A DNA stretch of 64,000 bases. Source: Methylobacterium gnaphalii (GTDB lineage: Bacteria > Pseudomonadota > Alphaproteobacteria > Rhizobiales > Beijerinckiaceae). Under the pieces are notes generated by a model. That model made no database searches. It was not told the DNA's origin and saw nothing but the letters and a program-made list of their open reading frames with translations. Positions within the stretch are counted from its first letter, which is position 1, and the number at the start of each line of letters is the position of its first letter. Positions 34,732 through 44,811 of this stretch are shown here, piece by piece. Location: NCBI RefSeq assembly GCF_007992215.1, contig NZ_BJZV01000001.1, positions 186,001 to 250,000 on the forward strand, given 5' to 3'. The position numbers and the translations under genes were made by a program.

Positions 34732-35784
34732 TCAGTTGATGCGGGGAGCGGTCACCGCGCTCGCCTGCACGATGGGCTGCGAGCGGGTCGGGCTCACCGA
34801 GACGCGGCCGGGACCGATCACCGTGGCCTGGAGCGTCTTCTTGGACGCCGGGTTGGTCACGGAGACGCTGGCGCCGAGCCGGCCGGTCTCGTTGGCAATG
34901 CCGGTCATGGACAGCGAGACGCCGGGCATCTCGAAGACGATGGCGACGGCGTCGCCGCGCTGGACGAGGTCCGGCGGTGCCACGTCGCCGGCCCGCAACA
35001 CGGCGCTGGCGCTGAGCGAGCGCTGCGCGACCTGGCCTATGACGGAGGCGCCGTTGCCGAGCGCGTCGCCGCCGAGCGCGTCGCGGGGACGCCGCTCCAG
35101 GGCAATGTCGCCCTGCGTGATCGCCTCGCCCCGGTTGAGGGAGCGGGTCAGCACCGCGACCTCGCGGGTCTCGTAGACTTGGCCGGTGACACGCAGCGAA
35201 GCCTGGCGTTCGCCGAGGACGATCAGGCCGGCGATCCGGTGCGAGCGCGCATCGTAGGTGACGTCGACGGCGTTGGCCTGCCCGTCGAGGCTGAGCGGCG
35301 CGAGCAGGAGCGCCTCTCCATCGAGGCGGACCGAGAGGTTGCCGGCGTCGAGGCCCATCGTCGTGGCGAGCGCCCGCTTGAGCGCGGCCTCGATCTCCGG
35401 CGGCCCGATGCGGCGGGCCGCGCGCTGAACCTGGATCTGGCTGCGGCCGCCGGTATCGACGTTGCCGAGATCGAGCCGGTCCAACGCCTCGGCGATGCGC
35501 CGGGTCTGGATGGTGCCCGAGGTCCCGAGAGCGGGCGCGCGGAACAGCGGCCGCGCACTGAGGGCGGACGGTGCGTTCTCGACGAGGTCGCCGAGGGTCA
35601 GGACGTCGCCTTTGGCCGTGATGTCGCCGCGCAGGCGCAGCGTGTCGGCGCGGGCCAGCGAGGGCAGGGCGAGCGAGGCCGCGACCAGGGCCGAGAGGGC
35701 GAGCACGGCGCGGAGGATCATCCCCGGGGTGGGGATGAGCGTGCTGTGCGAGGAGGGTTGGCTGATCTGCTTCAAGGGCTGCAT
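34732..35784 (-). CDS. flgA: Flagellar basal-body P-ring assembly protein FlgA
   Basis: The protein of about 350 residues is an exported chaperone for P-ring assembly, with a C-terminal SAF domain (RSLNRGEAITQGDIALERRP) followed by the VLRAGDVAPPDLVQRGDAV segment. The signal peptide is MILRAVLALSALVAASLAL. Starts are ambiguous: TTG 35793, ATG 35784 or ATG 35721. The last gives a normal signal peptide at the very N-terminus and may be the true start; ATG 35784 is listed because it lies close to the flgG stop. Confidence 0.88.
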   Translation of the reverse strand: MQPLKQISQPSSHSTLIPTPGMILRAVLALSALVAASLALPSLARADTLRLRGDITAKGDVLTLGDLVENAPSALSARPLFRAPALGTSGTIQTRRIAEALDRLDLGNVDTGGRSQIQVQRAARRIGPPEIEAALKRALATTMGLDAGNLSVRLDGEALLLAPLSLDGQANAVDVTYDARSHRIAGLIVLGERQASLRVTGQVYETREVAVLTRSLNRGEAITQGDIALERRPRDALGGDALGNGASVIGQVAQRSLSASAVLRAGDVAPPDLVQRGDAVAIVFEMPGVSLSMTGIANETGRLGASVSVTNPASKKTLQATVIGPGRVSVSPTRSQPIVQASAVTAPRIN

Positions 35785-35798
35785 CGGGATCAAAGCCT

Positions 35799-36590
35799 CT
35801 AGCCGCGGAACATCTGCGAGGTGGTGGAGAGCATCTGGTCGGCTGCCGTGACGACCTTCGAGTTCATCTCGTAGGCGCGCTGCGCGGCGATCAGAGACGA
35901 GATCTCGGTGACGGCGTTGACGTTCGCCTCTTCGAGGTAGCTCTGCTGCAGGTTGCCGAAGCCCTCGGAGCCGGGCAGGCCGGTGATGGGCGGGCCGGAG
36001 GCCGCGGTTTCCTTGAACAGGTTGTCACCGACCGATTCGAGGCCGACCTTGTTGACGAAGCGCGCGAGCTGGATCTGGCCGAGCGTCTGCGGGGCTGTCT
36101 GGCCGGGCAGGGTCGCCTGGACCGTACCGGTGGCCGAGATCGTCACCGAGGTCGCGGTGTTCGGCACGGTGATCGAGGGGTCGAGCAGGTAGCCGTCACG
36201 GCTGACGAGGTTGCCCTGCGCGTCGAGGTCGAACGAGCCGTCGCGGGTGTAGTTGTAGGTTCCGTCCGGCATGCGGATGCGGAACAGGCCCTCGCCGCGG
36301 ATGGCGACGTCGTAGTCCTTCTCCGTTGAGGTCAGGGTGCCCTGGCCCATGGCGCGCGCCGTCGAGGTGGTCTTCACGCCCGAGCCGAGGGCGAGTCCCG
36401 CCGGCAGGATGGTGTTCTGATCCGAGGTCGAGGAGCCGGCGCGGCGCAGGTTCTGGTAGAGCAGATCCTGGAAATGCACCTGCTGGCGCTTGTAGCCGGT
36501 GGTGCGCAAGTTCGCGATGTTGTTCGAGATGACCTGGACGTTGAGTTCCTGGGCCGCCATGCCGGTGGCGGCGGAGTAGAGGGCGCGCAT
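35799..36590 (-). CDS. flgG: Flagellar distal rod protein FlgG
   Basis: The 263-residue rod protein starts MRALYSAATGMAAQELNVQV with NNIANLRTTGYKR, and ends with the rod signature YEMNSKVVTAADQMLSTTSQ. The central RGEGLFRIRMPDG and QGNLVSRDGYLLDP segments are also typical. It polymerises into the distal rod that crosses the periplasm. It lies 25 bases after flgF. Confidence 0.96.
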   Translation of the reverse strand: MRALYSAATGMAAQELNVQVISNNIANLRTTGYKRQQVHFQDLLYQNLRRAGSSTSDQNTILPAGLALGSGVKTTSTARAMGQGTLTSTEKDYDVAIRGEGLFRIRMPDGTYNYTRDGSFDLDAQGNLVSRDGYLLDPSITVPNTATSVTISATGTVQATLPGQTAPQTLGQIQLARFVNKVGLESVGDNLFKETAASGPPITGLPGSEGFGNLQQSYLEEANVNAVTEISSLIAAQRAYEMNSKVVTAADQMLSTTSQMFRG

Positions 36591-36615
36591 CGCGTGGGCT
36601 CCTTCGCGCTATCGT

Positions 36616-37356
36616 TCAGGCGACGTCGGCGAGACGGCGGATCGCCGTGCCGCGCAGGTCGTCGAGGCGGGAGATGATGCTCGAGACCGTCGTGTAGGTG
36701 CGGTTCACATCCATCAGCCGGGTCATCTCGAGCACCGGCTTGACGTTGGAGCGCTCCAGCGCGCCGGGCTCCACGCGGCCGTCGAGGCCGGCGGCCCGGG
36801 GCTGCTCGGTCGAGGAATAGACGTTGGCGCCCTCGTTCTTGAGGGCGCCTGGATTCTTGAAGGTCACGAGCCTGATGCGCCCGCGCACGCCGAGATTAGT
36901 CGAGACCGTGCCGTCCGGCGCGATGGCGAGGCCGGTCTCCTGCTGGCTGATGGTGATCGGGCCGCCGTCGCCTTGCACGGTGTAGCCGTCCGAGTTCACC
37001 AGGGTGCCCTTGGCGTCGATCTCGAAGGCGCCGTTCCGGGTGAAGCGGTCGCCGGCCGGGGTCCTCACCACGAGGAAGGCATCGCCGCGCACGGCGACGT
37101 GCATCGGGTTGCCATCGGGCTCGATCGGCCCCTGGCTCAGGTCGAGCGGCGTGCCCTGGTCGACGACGTAGGAGACGCGGCGGTCGGAGCCCATGAAGCT
37201 GTCGGCCGAGGCCGTCGGCATCAGGTATTCCTCGAAGCGGGCGCTGCGGGCCTTGAAGCCGGTGGTCGAGACGTTCGCCATGTTGTTGGCGATCACGTCG
37301 AGCTCGCGGGCGAGCGCCACCTGGGACGAGACACCGACGAAGAGCGCGTTCTGCAT
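36616..37356 (-). CDS. flgF: Flagellar proximal rod protein FlgF
   Basis: The 246-residue protein starts MQNALFVGVSSQVALARELD, followed by VIANNMANVSTTGFKARSA, and has the central block DAFLVVRTPAGDRFTRNGAF. The length fits FlgF rather than FlgG. It is the first gene of the four-gene flagellar operon and lies about 30 bases downstream of the predicted start site of a sigma-54-like promoter. Confidence 0.94.
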   Translation of the reverse strand: MQNALFVGVSSQVALARELDVIANNMANVSTTGFKARSARFEEYLMPTASADSFMGSDRRVSYVVDQGTPLDLSQGPIEPDGNPMHVAVRGDAFLVVRTPAGDRFTRNGAFEIDAKGTLVNSDGYTVQGDGGPITISQQETGLAIAPDGTVSTNLGVRGRIRLVTFKNPGALKNEGANVYSSTEQPRAAGLDGRVEPGALERSNVKPVLEMTRLMDVNRTYTTVSSIISRLDDLRGTAIRRLADVA

Positions 37357-37399
37357 GGACTTCAGGCCCCAAACCGACGAGCGGTACGGGTCAGTCTCC

Positions 37400-37414
37400 G
37401 CAGGTGTCGTGCCA
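37400..37414 (-). promoter_or_regulatory. Sigma-54-type promoter for flgF operon
   Basis: On the minus strand the sequence TGGCACGACACCTGC matches the -24/-12 consensus TGGCAC-N5-TTGC with one change. The essential GG and GC are exactly ten bases apart. Transcription would begin near 37388, about 32 bases before the flgF ATG. In Caulobacter, mid and late flagellar operons including flgF use sigma-54 with FlbD. Confidence 0.65.
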
Positions 37415-37629
37415 AGTGAGATTTTCTCGTTTTTCCTTTGACGCTTAGATGGTTAACGCGCCGGCAGGTCCGCTGGGGCTCCCTGCGCAGCCTGCCGTCG
37501 GCAAGTCCGACTCGGCAGATTTTGCCGCACTTAATCGCGCGTTAACCACGATCGGCAAAAGCTCGGCTTCAGAGGGTCGCGCATCGCGGTCCACGTCTCG
37601 TCACGCGGTGCGGTTCAGGAGCGTCCGGC

Positions 37630-38175
37630 ATGGCCAAGAAGCCCAAGAAGGCGCCCGAAAGCGAAGAAGGCGCCGCCGCGGCCCCGAAATCCAAGAAGAA
37701 GCTCGTCATCATCGCCGCGGCCGCCGTGCTGCTGATCGGCGGCGGTGCCGGCGGCTACTTCATGATGAAGAAGCCAGCCGCGGCGGCGCAGGGCGAGCAG
37801 GCCGACGCCCACGGCGCGCCTGCGGCCGAGGGTGGGGGCCACGGCGCGGGTGGGCCGAAAATGGGCGTCGCCTTCCTGGAAGTGCGCGACCTCGTCGTGA
37901 ACCTGACCCCGGAGCCCGGCCAGCAGAAGGGCGGATACCTCAAGCTCAAGGTGGCGCTCGAACTCAAGAACGGCCTGGTCGAGCAGGAGGTGAAGCCGCT
38001 GCTGCCGCGCGTCGAGGACACCTTCCAGACCTACATGCGCGAGCTGCGCGCCAGCGACATCGCCGGCTCGGCCGGCCTCTACCGCCTCCGTGAAGAGCTC
38101 CTGCGGCGCGTCAACGTCGCGATCCACCCGGCCAAGGCCGAGGCGGTGCTCTTCAAGGATGTCGTCGTCCAGTAA
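37630..38175 (+). CDS. fliL: Flagellar basal body-associated protein FliL
   Basis: The 181-residue single-span membrane protein has a basic N-terminus (KKPKKAP), a helix at about residues 28-46, an Ala/Gly linker and the periplasmic FliL domain (VRDLVVNLTPEPGQQKGGYL, LKLKVALELKN, then LRREELLRRVNVAI-like end). It sits around the stator units and supports torque generation. AGGAG lies eight bases before the ATG. Confidence 0.93.
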   Translation: MAKKPKKAPESEEGAAAAPKSKKKLVIIAAAAVLLIGGGAGGYFMMKKPAAAAQGEQADAHGAPAAEGGGHGAGGPKMGVAFLEVRDLVVNLTPEPGQQKGGYLKLKVALELKNGLVEQEVKPLLPRVEDTFQTYMRELRASDIAGSAGLYRLREELLRRVNVAIHPAKAEAVLFKDVVVQ

Positions 38176-38210
38176 CCGGCCCAGACGCCAGAGTAGCGAT
38201 CGACACGACG

Positions 38211-39422
38211 ATGGCCGACGAACCCGTGGAAGACGATTGGGCGGCAGCGCTCATCGAGCAGAACGAGAATGGCGGCGGCGATTCCTCGCTGGCCGAGGAA
38301 TGGGGTGCGGCCCTCGCCGAGCAGGGCACGACCAACAATACGGGCGACGTCGCCGCCGAATGGGCGACGATGATCGAGGACGGGGAGACCGAGAACCTCC
38401 CCGAACTCGCCGGCAACGACCGCATCCTCGTCCAGGACGAGATCGACGCGGTGCTCGGCTTCTCCCTGCGCGAGCTGTCGGCCTCGGGCGCCGGCGGCGT
38501 GCGCGCCATCGTGGATTCGGGCGTCGTCCAGTACGAACGCCTGCCGATGCTCGAAATCGTCTTCGACCGGATGATCCGGTTGCTGTCGACGAGCCTGCGC
38601 AACTTCTTCCAGGACAACGTCGAAGTCTCCCTCGACGGCATCACCTCGGTCCGTTTCGGCGACTATCTCAACGCGATCCCGCTGCCGACGCTGCTCGGCG
38701 TGTTCAAGGCGGATACCTGGGAGAATTCGGGCCTCGTCACCGTCGAGCAGACGCTGGCCTACTCGACCCTCGACCTGCTGCTCGGCGGCAAGCGCGGCGG
38801 TTCGGCGACGCGCCTCGACGGCCGCCCCTTTACCACCATCGAGATGAGCCTGGTCCGGCGCCTCGTCGAGATCATCCTGACCGACCTCGAAGCCTCGTTC
38901 CAGCCGCTCTCGCCGGTGCGGTTCTCCATCGACCGGATCGAGACCAATCCGCGCTTCGCCACGATCACCCGGCCGGCCAATGCCGCGATCCTGATCAACC
39001 TGAAGCTCGACATGGACGGCCGCGGCGGCGGCCTTCAGATCCTGTTCCCCTACGCGACCATCGAGCCGATCCGTGAACTGCTCATGCAGAGCTTCATGGG
39101 CGAGAAGCTCGGCCGCGACCACGTCTGGGAAAGCCATCTCGCCACCGAGATCTGGCAGGCCGATGTCGGCATGGAGGCAGTCCTTCACGAGATGACGATG
39201 CCGCTGCGCAAGGTGATGGCGCTGAAGGTCGGCGACACCATCATGTTCGAGCAGAAGGCCTCCGACCTGATCACCGTCCGCTGCGGCGACTGGGCGCTGA
39301 CGCAGGGCCGGATTGGGCGGATCGACGACAACATCGCCGTTCAGGTGGCGCGCCCGCTGCGCCGGTCCCGCACGACGCTCCAGGCCTTCGAGGCCGCCAC
39401 CTCCAACCGAACCGACGGCTGA
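38211..39422 (+). CDS. fliM: Flagellar motor switch protein FliM
   Basis: The 403-residue C-ring protein has an acidic N-terminal extension of about 60 residues, the middle CheC-like domain (LLSTSLRNFFQDNVEVSLDG, YLNAIPLPTLLGVF) and a C-terminal SpoA domain (PLRKVMALKVGDTI). CheY-P binding to the N-terminus normally changes rotation; the usual LSQxEIDALL-type motif appears as ILVQDEIDAVLGF near residue 73, after an unusually long leader. It follows fliL by 35 bases. Confidence 0.92.
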   Translation: MADEPVEDDWAAALIEQNENGGGDSSLAEEWGAALAEQGTTNNTGDVAAEWATMIEDGETENLPELAGNDRILVQDEIDAVLGFSLRELSASGAGGVRAIVDSGVVQYERLPMLEIVFDRMIRLLSTSLRNFFQDNVEVSLDGITSVRFGDYLNAIPLPTLLGVFKADTWENSGLVTVEQTLAYSTLDLLLGGKRGGSATRLDGRPFTTIEMSLVRRLVEIILTDLEASFQPLSPVRFSIDRIETNPRFATITRPANAAILINLKLDMDGRGGGLQILFPYATIEPIRELLMQSFMGEKLGRDHVWESHLATEIWQADVGMEAVLHEMTMPLRKVMALKVGDTIMFEQKASDLITVRCGDWALTQGRIGRIDDNIAVQVARPLRRSRTTLQAFEAATSNRTDG

Positions 39423-39428
39423 TTGGTC

Positions 39429-39911
39429 ATGTCGCTCTTCATCACCCTCGCCGCCGATGCCCTGGTCGCCGTTCTGCTGGTGGCGACGATCCTCACCTCC
39501 GTGAAGCTGTCGCGCCGCATCACCGCGATGAAGACCGATGAATCGGCCATGCGCCGGACCATCGGCGATCTCGTCACCGCCAGCGCAGCGGCCGAGCGCG
39601 CCTTCGCCGGCCTGCGCGCCACCCTCGACGAGTGCGACCGCGGCCTGAGCGAGCGGCTCGACGCTGCGGAGCGCTCCTCGGCGCAGCTCGCGGCCCATGT
39701 CCAGGCCGGTGAGGGTGTGATCGCCCGTATCGGTGCCATCGTGTCCCAGGCCGGCCGCCCGACCGCCCGCCGCGACGCCGAGCCGGCCACGGTTGGTCAG
39801 CCGGTTCCGATGCGGCAGGTCTCCGCCAGCGAACGGCTCGACGTGGCGCTCGCGGCCGCTCAGGCCATGTCCGAACGGGCCCTCGACCGGCTCCGGGCCA
39901 AGGCCGCATGA
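39429..39911 (+). CDS. DUF6468 flagellar-locus membrane protein
   Basis: The protein of about 160 residues has an N-terminal membrane helix (LAADALVAVLLVATILTSVK) and then a long coiled-coil-rich cytosolic part. Proteins of this kind lie next to fliM in many Alphaproteobacteria. In Caulobacter a bitopic protein from this region (PflI) affects flagellum placement, but equivalence is not shown here. ATG 39429 or TTG 39423 may start it. Its TGA overlaps the next ATG by four bases. Confidence 0.72.
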   Translation: MSLFITLAADALVAVLLVATILTSVKLSRRITAMKTDESAMRRTIGDLVTASAAAERAFAGLRATLDECDRGLSERLDAAERSSAQLAAHVQAGEGVIARIGAIVSQAGRPTARRDAEPATVGQPVPMRQVSASERLDVALAAAQAMSERALDRLRAKAA

Positions 39912-40759
39912 GCACGAAGACGGCGCCAGCCAAAGCGCAGCCCGCAAAGGCCAAGCCTCGCCGCCGGCTCGCGGTCCTGGCGCAGCTGCCGGCGAGACCG
40001 TTTCGCCTGCGCCTGATCGATGCCGTCACCCTGGCAGCGGTCGGGCTTCTCGTGTTGAAGCTGACCGCGCTCGTCGGCGACGGCGCCTCGACCGCCCCAC
40101 CGCCGCCCGGCACGCCTCTGCCCGAATTCGCCCGCGCCATCGCCAAGGCCCGCACTGGCTACGAGCTGCCGGACCCGACCACCACGGGCTCGGTGACGCC
40201 GAAGGAGACGCCGGCGGAATCCGCAAAGCCGGCCGAGCCGGCCGTCTATCAGCCGGTGATGAAGGAGCCGGTCTCGCCGACCGAGCGCGCCATCCTCGAG
40301 AAGCTCGCGACCCGCCGCGACACCCTCAAGCAGCGCGCCGACGAGCTCGACCTTCGCGAAAAGATGCTTGGCGAGGCGGAGAAGAAGCTTGAGACCGGCG
40401 TCAATGGCCTGCAACAGGCCGAGGACAAGGCCGATCTGAACGGCACGAAGAAAGCCGAGGCCGAGCGCGCCGGCCTCAAGAGCATCGTCACCATGTACGA
40501 GACGATGAAGCCGAAGGATGCCGCCCGCGTGTTCGACCGGCTCGGCCTCGACGTGCTGGTACCGATCGTGCTGGCGATGAACCCCCGCAAGATGGCCGAG
40601 GTCCTCGCGGTGATGGGCGCCGAGCCGGCGGAGAAGCTGACCGTGGCCCTGGCCAATCGCGCCCGCGGTATCGACATGATGCCGACGCAGCAGGCGAGCG
40701 CCAGCGGCCTTCCGGCGAATGAGCTGCCCGCCCTCGATCCGGGGCCGCCTGCGCGCTGA
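39908..40759 (+). CDS. MotE-like flagellar chaperone with MgtE-N domain
   Basis: The 283-residue protein has a basic N-terminus, one membrane span (about residues 36-56), a Pro-rich linker, a coiled coil (about 120-175) and a C-terminal MgtE-N-like helical repeat (MYETMKPKDAARVFDRLGLD, MNPRKMAEVLAVM). This matches the periplasmic chaperone MotE of Sinorhizobium, which stabilises MotC. It is coupled to the previous gene by ATGA and ends the fliL-fliM operon. Confidence 0.78.
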   Translation: MSTKTAPAKAQPAKAKPRRRLAVLAQLPARPFRLRLIDAVTLAAVGLLVLKLTALVGDGASTAPPPPGTPLPEFARAIAKARTGYELPDPTTTGSVTPKETPAESAKPAEPAVYQPVMKEPVSPTERAILEKLATRRDTLKQRADELDLREKMLGEAEKKLETGVNGLQQAEDKADLNGTKKAEAERAGLKSIVTMYETMKPKDAARVFDRLGLDVLVPIVLAMNPRKMAEVLAVMGAEPAEKLTVALANRARGIDMMPTQQASASGLPANELPALDPGPPAR

Positions 40760-40777
40760 GGCCGGAAGACTTTGCTT

Positions 40778-40797
40778 CTCTCCCCTTGCGGGGAGAG
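40778..40797. terminator. Hairpin after flagellar operon
   Basis: CTCTCCCC-TTGC-GGGGAGAG is a perfect 8-bp GC-rich stem with a tetraloop, 18 bases after the MotE-like stop. There is no T-run downstream. It has the look of the short palindromes scattered in Rhizobiales genomes and may end or protect the flagellar mRNA. Confidence 0.5.
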
Positions 40798-40887
40798 GCA
40801 GCCCGCATCCCCATCGATCGGATCAGTGCCGTTTGCGACGCTGGCCAGCATTGCTGCGCCGCATCGGAGGTTTGCGTCGCAAAAACG

Positions 40888-40908
40888 ATATGCTCAGTTC
40901 CAGCATAT
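40888..40908. promoter_or_regulatory. Upstream palindromic operator of nadABC (NadQ-like)
   Basis: ATATGCTCAGT with its mirror TCCAGCATAT forms a 21-bp imperfect palindrome centred at 40898. It shares the half-site TATGCTCA with the second site at 40949-40965. A repressor of NAD synthesis (NadQ) controls nadABC in Rhizobiales; the match to its motif is from memory. Confidence 0.55.
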
Positions 40909-40948
40909 CTGGACAAGCCCTGGAGCCGCGCCTAACTTAGGCGGCACA

Positions 40949-40965
40949 ATGCTCATTTTGAGCAT
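40949..40965. promoter_or_regulatory. Proximal palindromic operator of nadABC (NadQ-like)
   Basis: ATGCTCAT-T-TTGAGCAT is a near-perfect 17-bp palindrome (ATGCTCA/TGAGCAT) centred 59 bases after the first site and ending 13 bases before the nadA ATG. This is the position of a repressor that blocks transcription start or early elongation. Confidence 0.6.
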
Positions 40966-40978
40966 AAAGGAACGTGCC

Positions 40979-42022
<1,044 letters not shown>

Positions 42023-42026
42023 CGCC

Positions 42027-43580
42027 ATGAGCATCGTCTCGCGCAGCCCCGCCGACCGCGTGATCGTCGTCGGTGCGGGCGTCGCCGGGCTGGCCACGGC
42101 CCTGCGCCTGGTACCCCGGCCGGTGACGCTCGTCACCGCTTCGCCCCTCGGCGACGGCACGGCCACGGGCTGGGCCCAGGGCGGGATCGCCGCCGCGATC
42201 GGGCCCGACGACGCTCCGGTCCTGCACGCCGCCGACACCGAGGCAGCCGGCGCCGGGCTGACCGAGCCGGACGTCGCGCTCGCCGTCGCCGGTGCGGCGC
42301 CCGGCCTGATCGATTGGCTCGTCGAGATCGGCGTGGGCTTCGACCGTGACGCCGATGGCTGCCTCGCCCTCGGGCTGGAGGCCGCGCATAGCCGCCGCCG
42401 GATCGTGCGCGGGCGCGGCGATTCCACCGGTGCCACTGTCCTCGAAGGGCTGGTGAAGGCAGCGCGCGCGACGCCATCGATCGAAGTCCTCGTCGCCGAG
42501 GCGAAGGCCTTGATGCAGGACGCGAACGGCGCGGTCTGCGGCCTCGTTTGCGAGAGCGACGGCGCGTCCTTTCGTCTGCCGGCCCGCGCCGTGGTGCTTG
42601 CCACCGGCGGTGTCGGCAGCCTCTACGCGGCGACCACCAACCCGCGCGGCGCGACTGGCAGCGGGCTGCTGCTCGCGGCGCGGGCCGGTGCGACCCTGCG
42701 CGACCTCGAATTCGTGCAGTTCCACCCCACCGCCATCGATGCCGGCGCCGACCCGATGCCGCTCGCGACCGAAGCCCTGCGCGGCGAGGGGGCGGCTCTG
42801 ATCGACGGGGCCGGTGAGCGCGTGATGGCCGGGATCCGCGGCGGCGATCTCGCCCCGCGCGATGTCGTCGCCCGTGCGATCTTCCAGGCACGGGCGAGCG
42901 GCCGCGAGGTGTTTCTCGACACGCGCGGCGATCTTGGCCGGTCGATGGCGCGGCGCTTCCCCACCGTGGCCGGTCTCTGCGCCGGGCTCGGCATCGATCC
43001 GGCGGCCCAGCCGATCCCGGTTCGGCCCGCCGCGCACTACCACATGGGCGGCGTGCTCGTGGATGCCGAGGGCCGCACCGACGTCCCGGGCCTCTGGGCC
43101 TGCGGCGAGGTCGCCTCGACCGGCCTGCACGGCGCGAACCGCCTCGCCAGCAACTCGCTGCTCGAAGCCCTCGCCTTTTCCGGGCCGATCGCAGCCTCGA
43201 TCGAGGCCGCGCCACCCGCCTCGCTGATCGGTGAGGCGACCATGCCCGCGCGGCACCGCAGCGATGGCGGCCGGGCGCTGCCGGAGGTACGCGCCCTCAT
43301 GGAACGCCGTGTCGGCGTCGTGCGCGACGCGGCGGGCCTGCGCGCGGCCATCCTCCGTCTGCGCGCGCTCGCGGAGACCGGTTCGGATGCCGCGCTCACC
43401 GGCCTGATGATCGCCGTCTGTGCCCTGTCGCGGCAGGAGAGCCGTGGGGGGCACTGGCGCAACGACTTCTCGGGGCAGGCAGCCCGTACCCACACGCTGA
43501 CGACCCTTGCGGACTGCCTCCGCGCCGCCGAGCGGATCGCGGCTGACCAGACCCTGGCGGAAAGCCTGACCGATGCCTGA
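42027..43580 (+). CDS. nadB: L-aspartate oxidase NadB
   Basis: The 517-residue flavoenzyme oxidises L-aspartate to iminoaspartate. It has the FAD motif VVGAGVAGLATAL, the central FVQFHPTAID, the arginine-bearing GLHGANRLASNSLLEAL, and the typical succinate-dehydrogenase-like fold order. It lies four bases after nadA. The C-terminal helical region is intact. Its stop overlaps nadC by eight bases. Confidence 0.95.
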   Translation: MSIVSRSPADRVIVVGAGVAGLATALRLVPRPVTLVTASPLGDGTATGWAQGGIAAAIGPDDAPVLHAADTEAAGAGLTEPDVALAVAGAAPGLIDWLVEIGVGFDRDADGCLALGLEAAHSRRRIVRGRGDSTGATVLEGLVKAARATPSIEVLVAEAKALMQDANGAVCGLVCESDGASFRLPARAVVLATGGVGSLYAATTNPRGATGSGLLLAARAGATLRDLEFVQFHPTAIDAGADPMPLATEALRGEGAALIDGAGERVMAGIRGGDLAPRDVVARAIFQARASGREVFLDTRGDLGRSMARRFPTVAGLCAGLGIDPAAQPIPVRPAAHYHMGGVLVDAEGRTDVPGLWACGEVASTGLHGANRLASNSLLEALAFSGPIAASIEAAPPASLIGEATMPARHRSDGGRALPEVRALMERRVGVVRDAAGLRAAILRLRALAETGSDAALTGLMIAVCALSRQESRGGHWRNDFSGQAARTHTLTTLADCLRAAERIAADQTLAESLTDA

Positions 43581-44433
43581 CGCCACGCTGCTTCCGCTGC
43601 CCCGGCTCCTGGTGGAGCCGATCGTGCGGGCGGCCCTGCTGGAGGATCTCGGCCGGGCCGGCGACATCACCACGGACGCGATCGTACCTGCGACGGATCG
43701 GCTCTCGGGCGTCATCGCCTCCCGCCAGGATGGCGTGATCGCCGGGGTCGACACGGCGGCGATCGCCTTTGGCCTGATCGATCCGGCAGTCTCGGTCACC
43801 GTCGAGCGCGGCGACGGCGCCCATGTCGCGCCGGGCGACACCGTGATCCGCCTCGACGGGCCGGCGCGGGCCATTCTCACGGCCGAGCGCGTCGCCCTGA
43901 ACCTGCTCTGCCGGCTCTCGGGTGTCGCCACCGCGACCGCAGCGCTCGTCGAGGCGGCCCGTCCGCACGGTCACGCCAAGATCGTCTGCACCCGCAAGAC
44001 CACGCCGGGTCTGCGCGCTCTGGAGAAGCATGCGGTCAGGGCTGGCGGCGGCTCCAACCACCGCTTCGGTCTCGATGACGCAGTGCTGATCAAGGACAAC
44101 CACGTCGCAGTGGCCGGCGGCATCGTCCCCGCGATCGAGCGCGCCCGCGCCCATACCGGTCACCTCGTGAAGATCGAGATCGAGGTCGATACCCTGGCCC
44201 AGCTCGAACAGGCGCTCTCGGTTGGGGCCGATGCCGTGCTTCTCGACAACATGACGCCCGAGACGCTGGCCGAGGCGGTGCGCCTCGTCGACGGCCGCGC
44301 CATCACCGAGGCATCGGGCCGGATCAACCGCGACACCGTCGGTGCGGTGGCAGCCTCCGGTGTCGACCTGATCTCCGTGGGCTGGATCACGCACAGCGCC
44401 GCGATCATCGACCTGGGGCTCGACGCGGCCTGA
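43573..44433 (+). CDS. nadC: Nicotinate-nucleotide diphosphorylase (carboxylating) NadC
   Basis: The 286-residue quinolinate phosphoribosyltransferase has EDLGRAGDITTDAIV near the N-terminus, the substrate-binding CTRKTTPGLRALEKHAV, and HRFGLDDAVLIKDNH. It makes nicotinate mononucleotide and completes de novo NAD synthesis with NadA and NadB. The eight-base overlap with nadB shows translational coupling. Confidence 0.95.
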   Translation: MPDATLLPLPRLLVEPIVRAALLEDLGRAGDITTDAIVPATDRLSGVIASRQDGVIAGVDTAAIAFGLIDPAVSVTVERGDGAHVAPGDTVIRLDGPARAILTAERVALNLLCRLSGVATATAALVEAARPHGHAKIVCTRKTTPGLRALEKHAVRAGGGSNHRFGLDDAVLIKDNHVAVAGGIVPAIERARAHTGHLVKIEIEVDTLAQLEQALSVGADAVLLDNMTPETLAEAVRLVDGRAITEASGRINRDTVGAVAASGVDLISVGWITHSAAIIDLGLDAA

Positions 44434-44811
44434 GTCCGTTCAGAATCGCTCGGCTGGGTTCATGCGCCTCTTCCCATGGACCGCAGCCCAGCCGTTGCTC
44501 TGAAAGAGGCAGACGATATCCCGCGGACAACCTGTCGTGGTTCGAGCGTGCAATTTTGCCACAATGCGGCAGTGCACACCAATTTCCTGAATCGCGCCAA
44601 GCCCTTGTAAACACAGGCCGCAGCGTGGCCCGGTATGGCCAAGCTGCCACCGTGTTGCCACACGGTCACGACGGCCGAGGAAGCGCGAAACGCGCCTGAA
44701 TTGAGCTTGGCTTTAACGCATGGCGGTTTAGGTCTGGGCACCGATCCGTACGGTTGCGTGCGGCGGTTATCCACCAAGTTTCCAAACGTCTGCCTGCCAC
44801 GAGAGGCTCTT
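44434..44811 (+). other. Intergenic region upstream of the L,D-transpeptidase gene
   Basis: No gene is supported in this 378-base stretch. It contains a perfect palindrome at 44649-44666 (ACCGTGT-TGCC-ACACGGT), which could be an operator or hairpin about 150 bases before the next start, and an AT-richer core around 44690-44780 that may carry the promoter. Confidence 0.4.
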
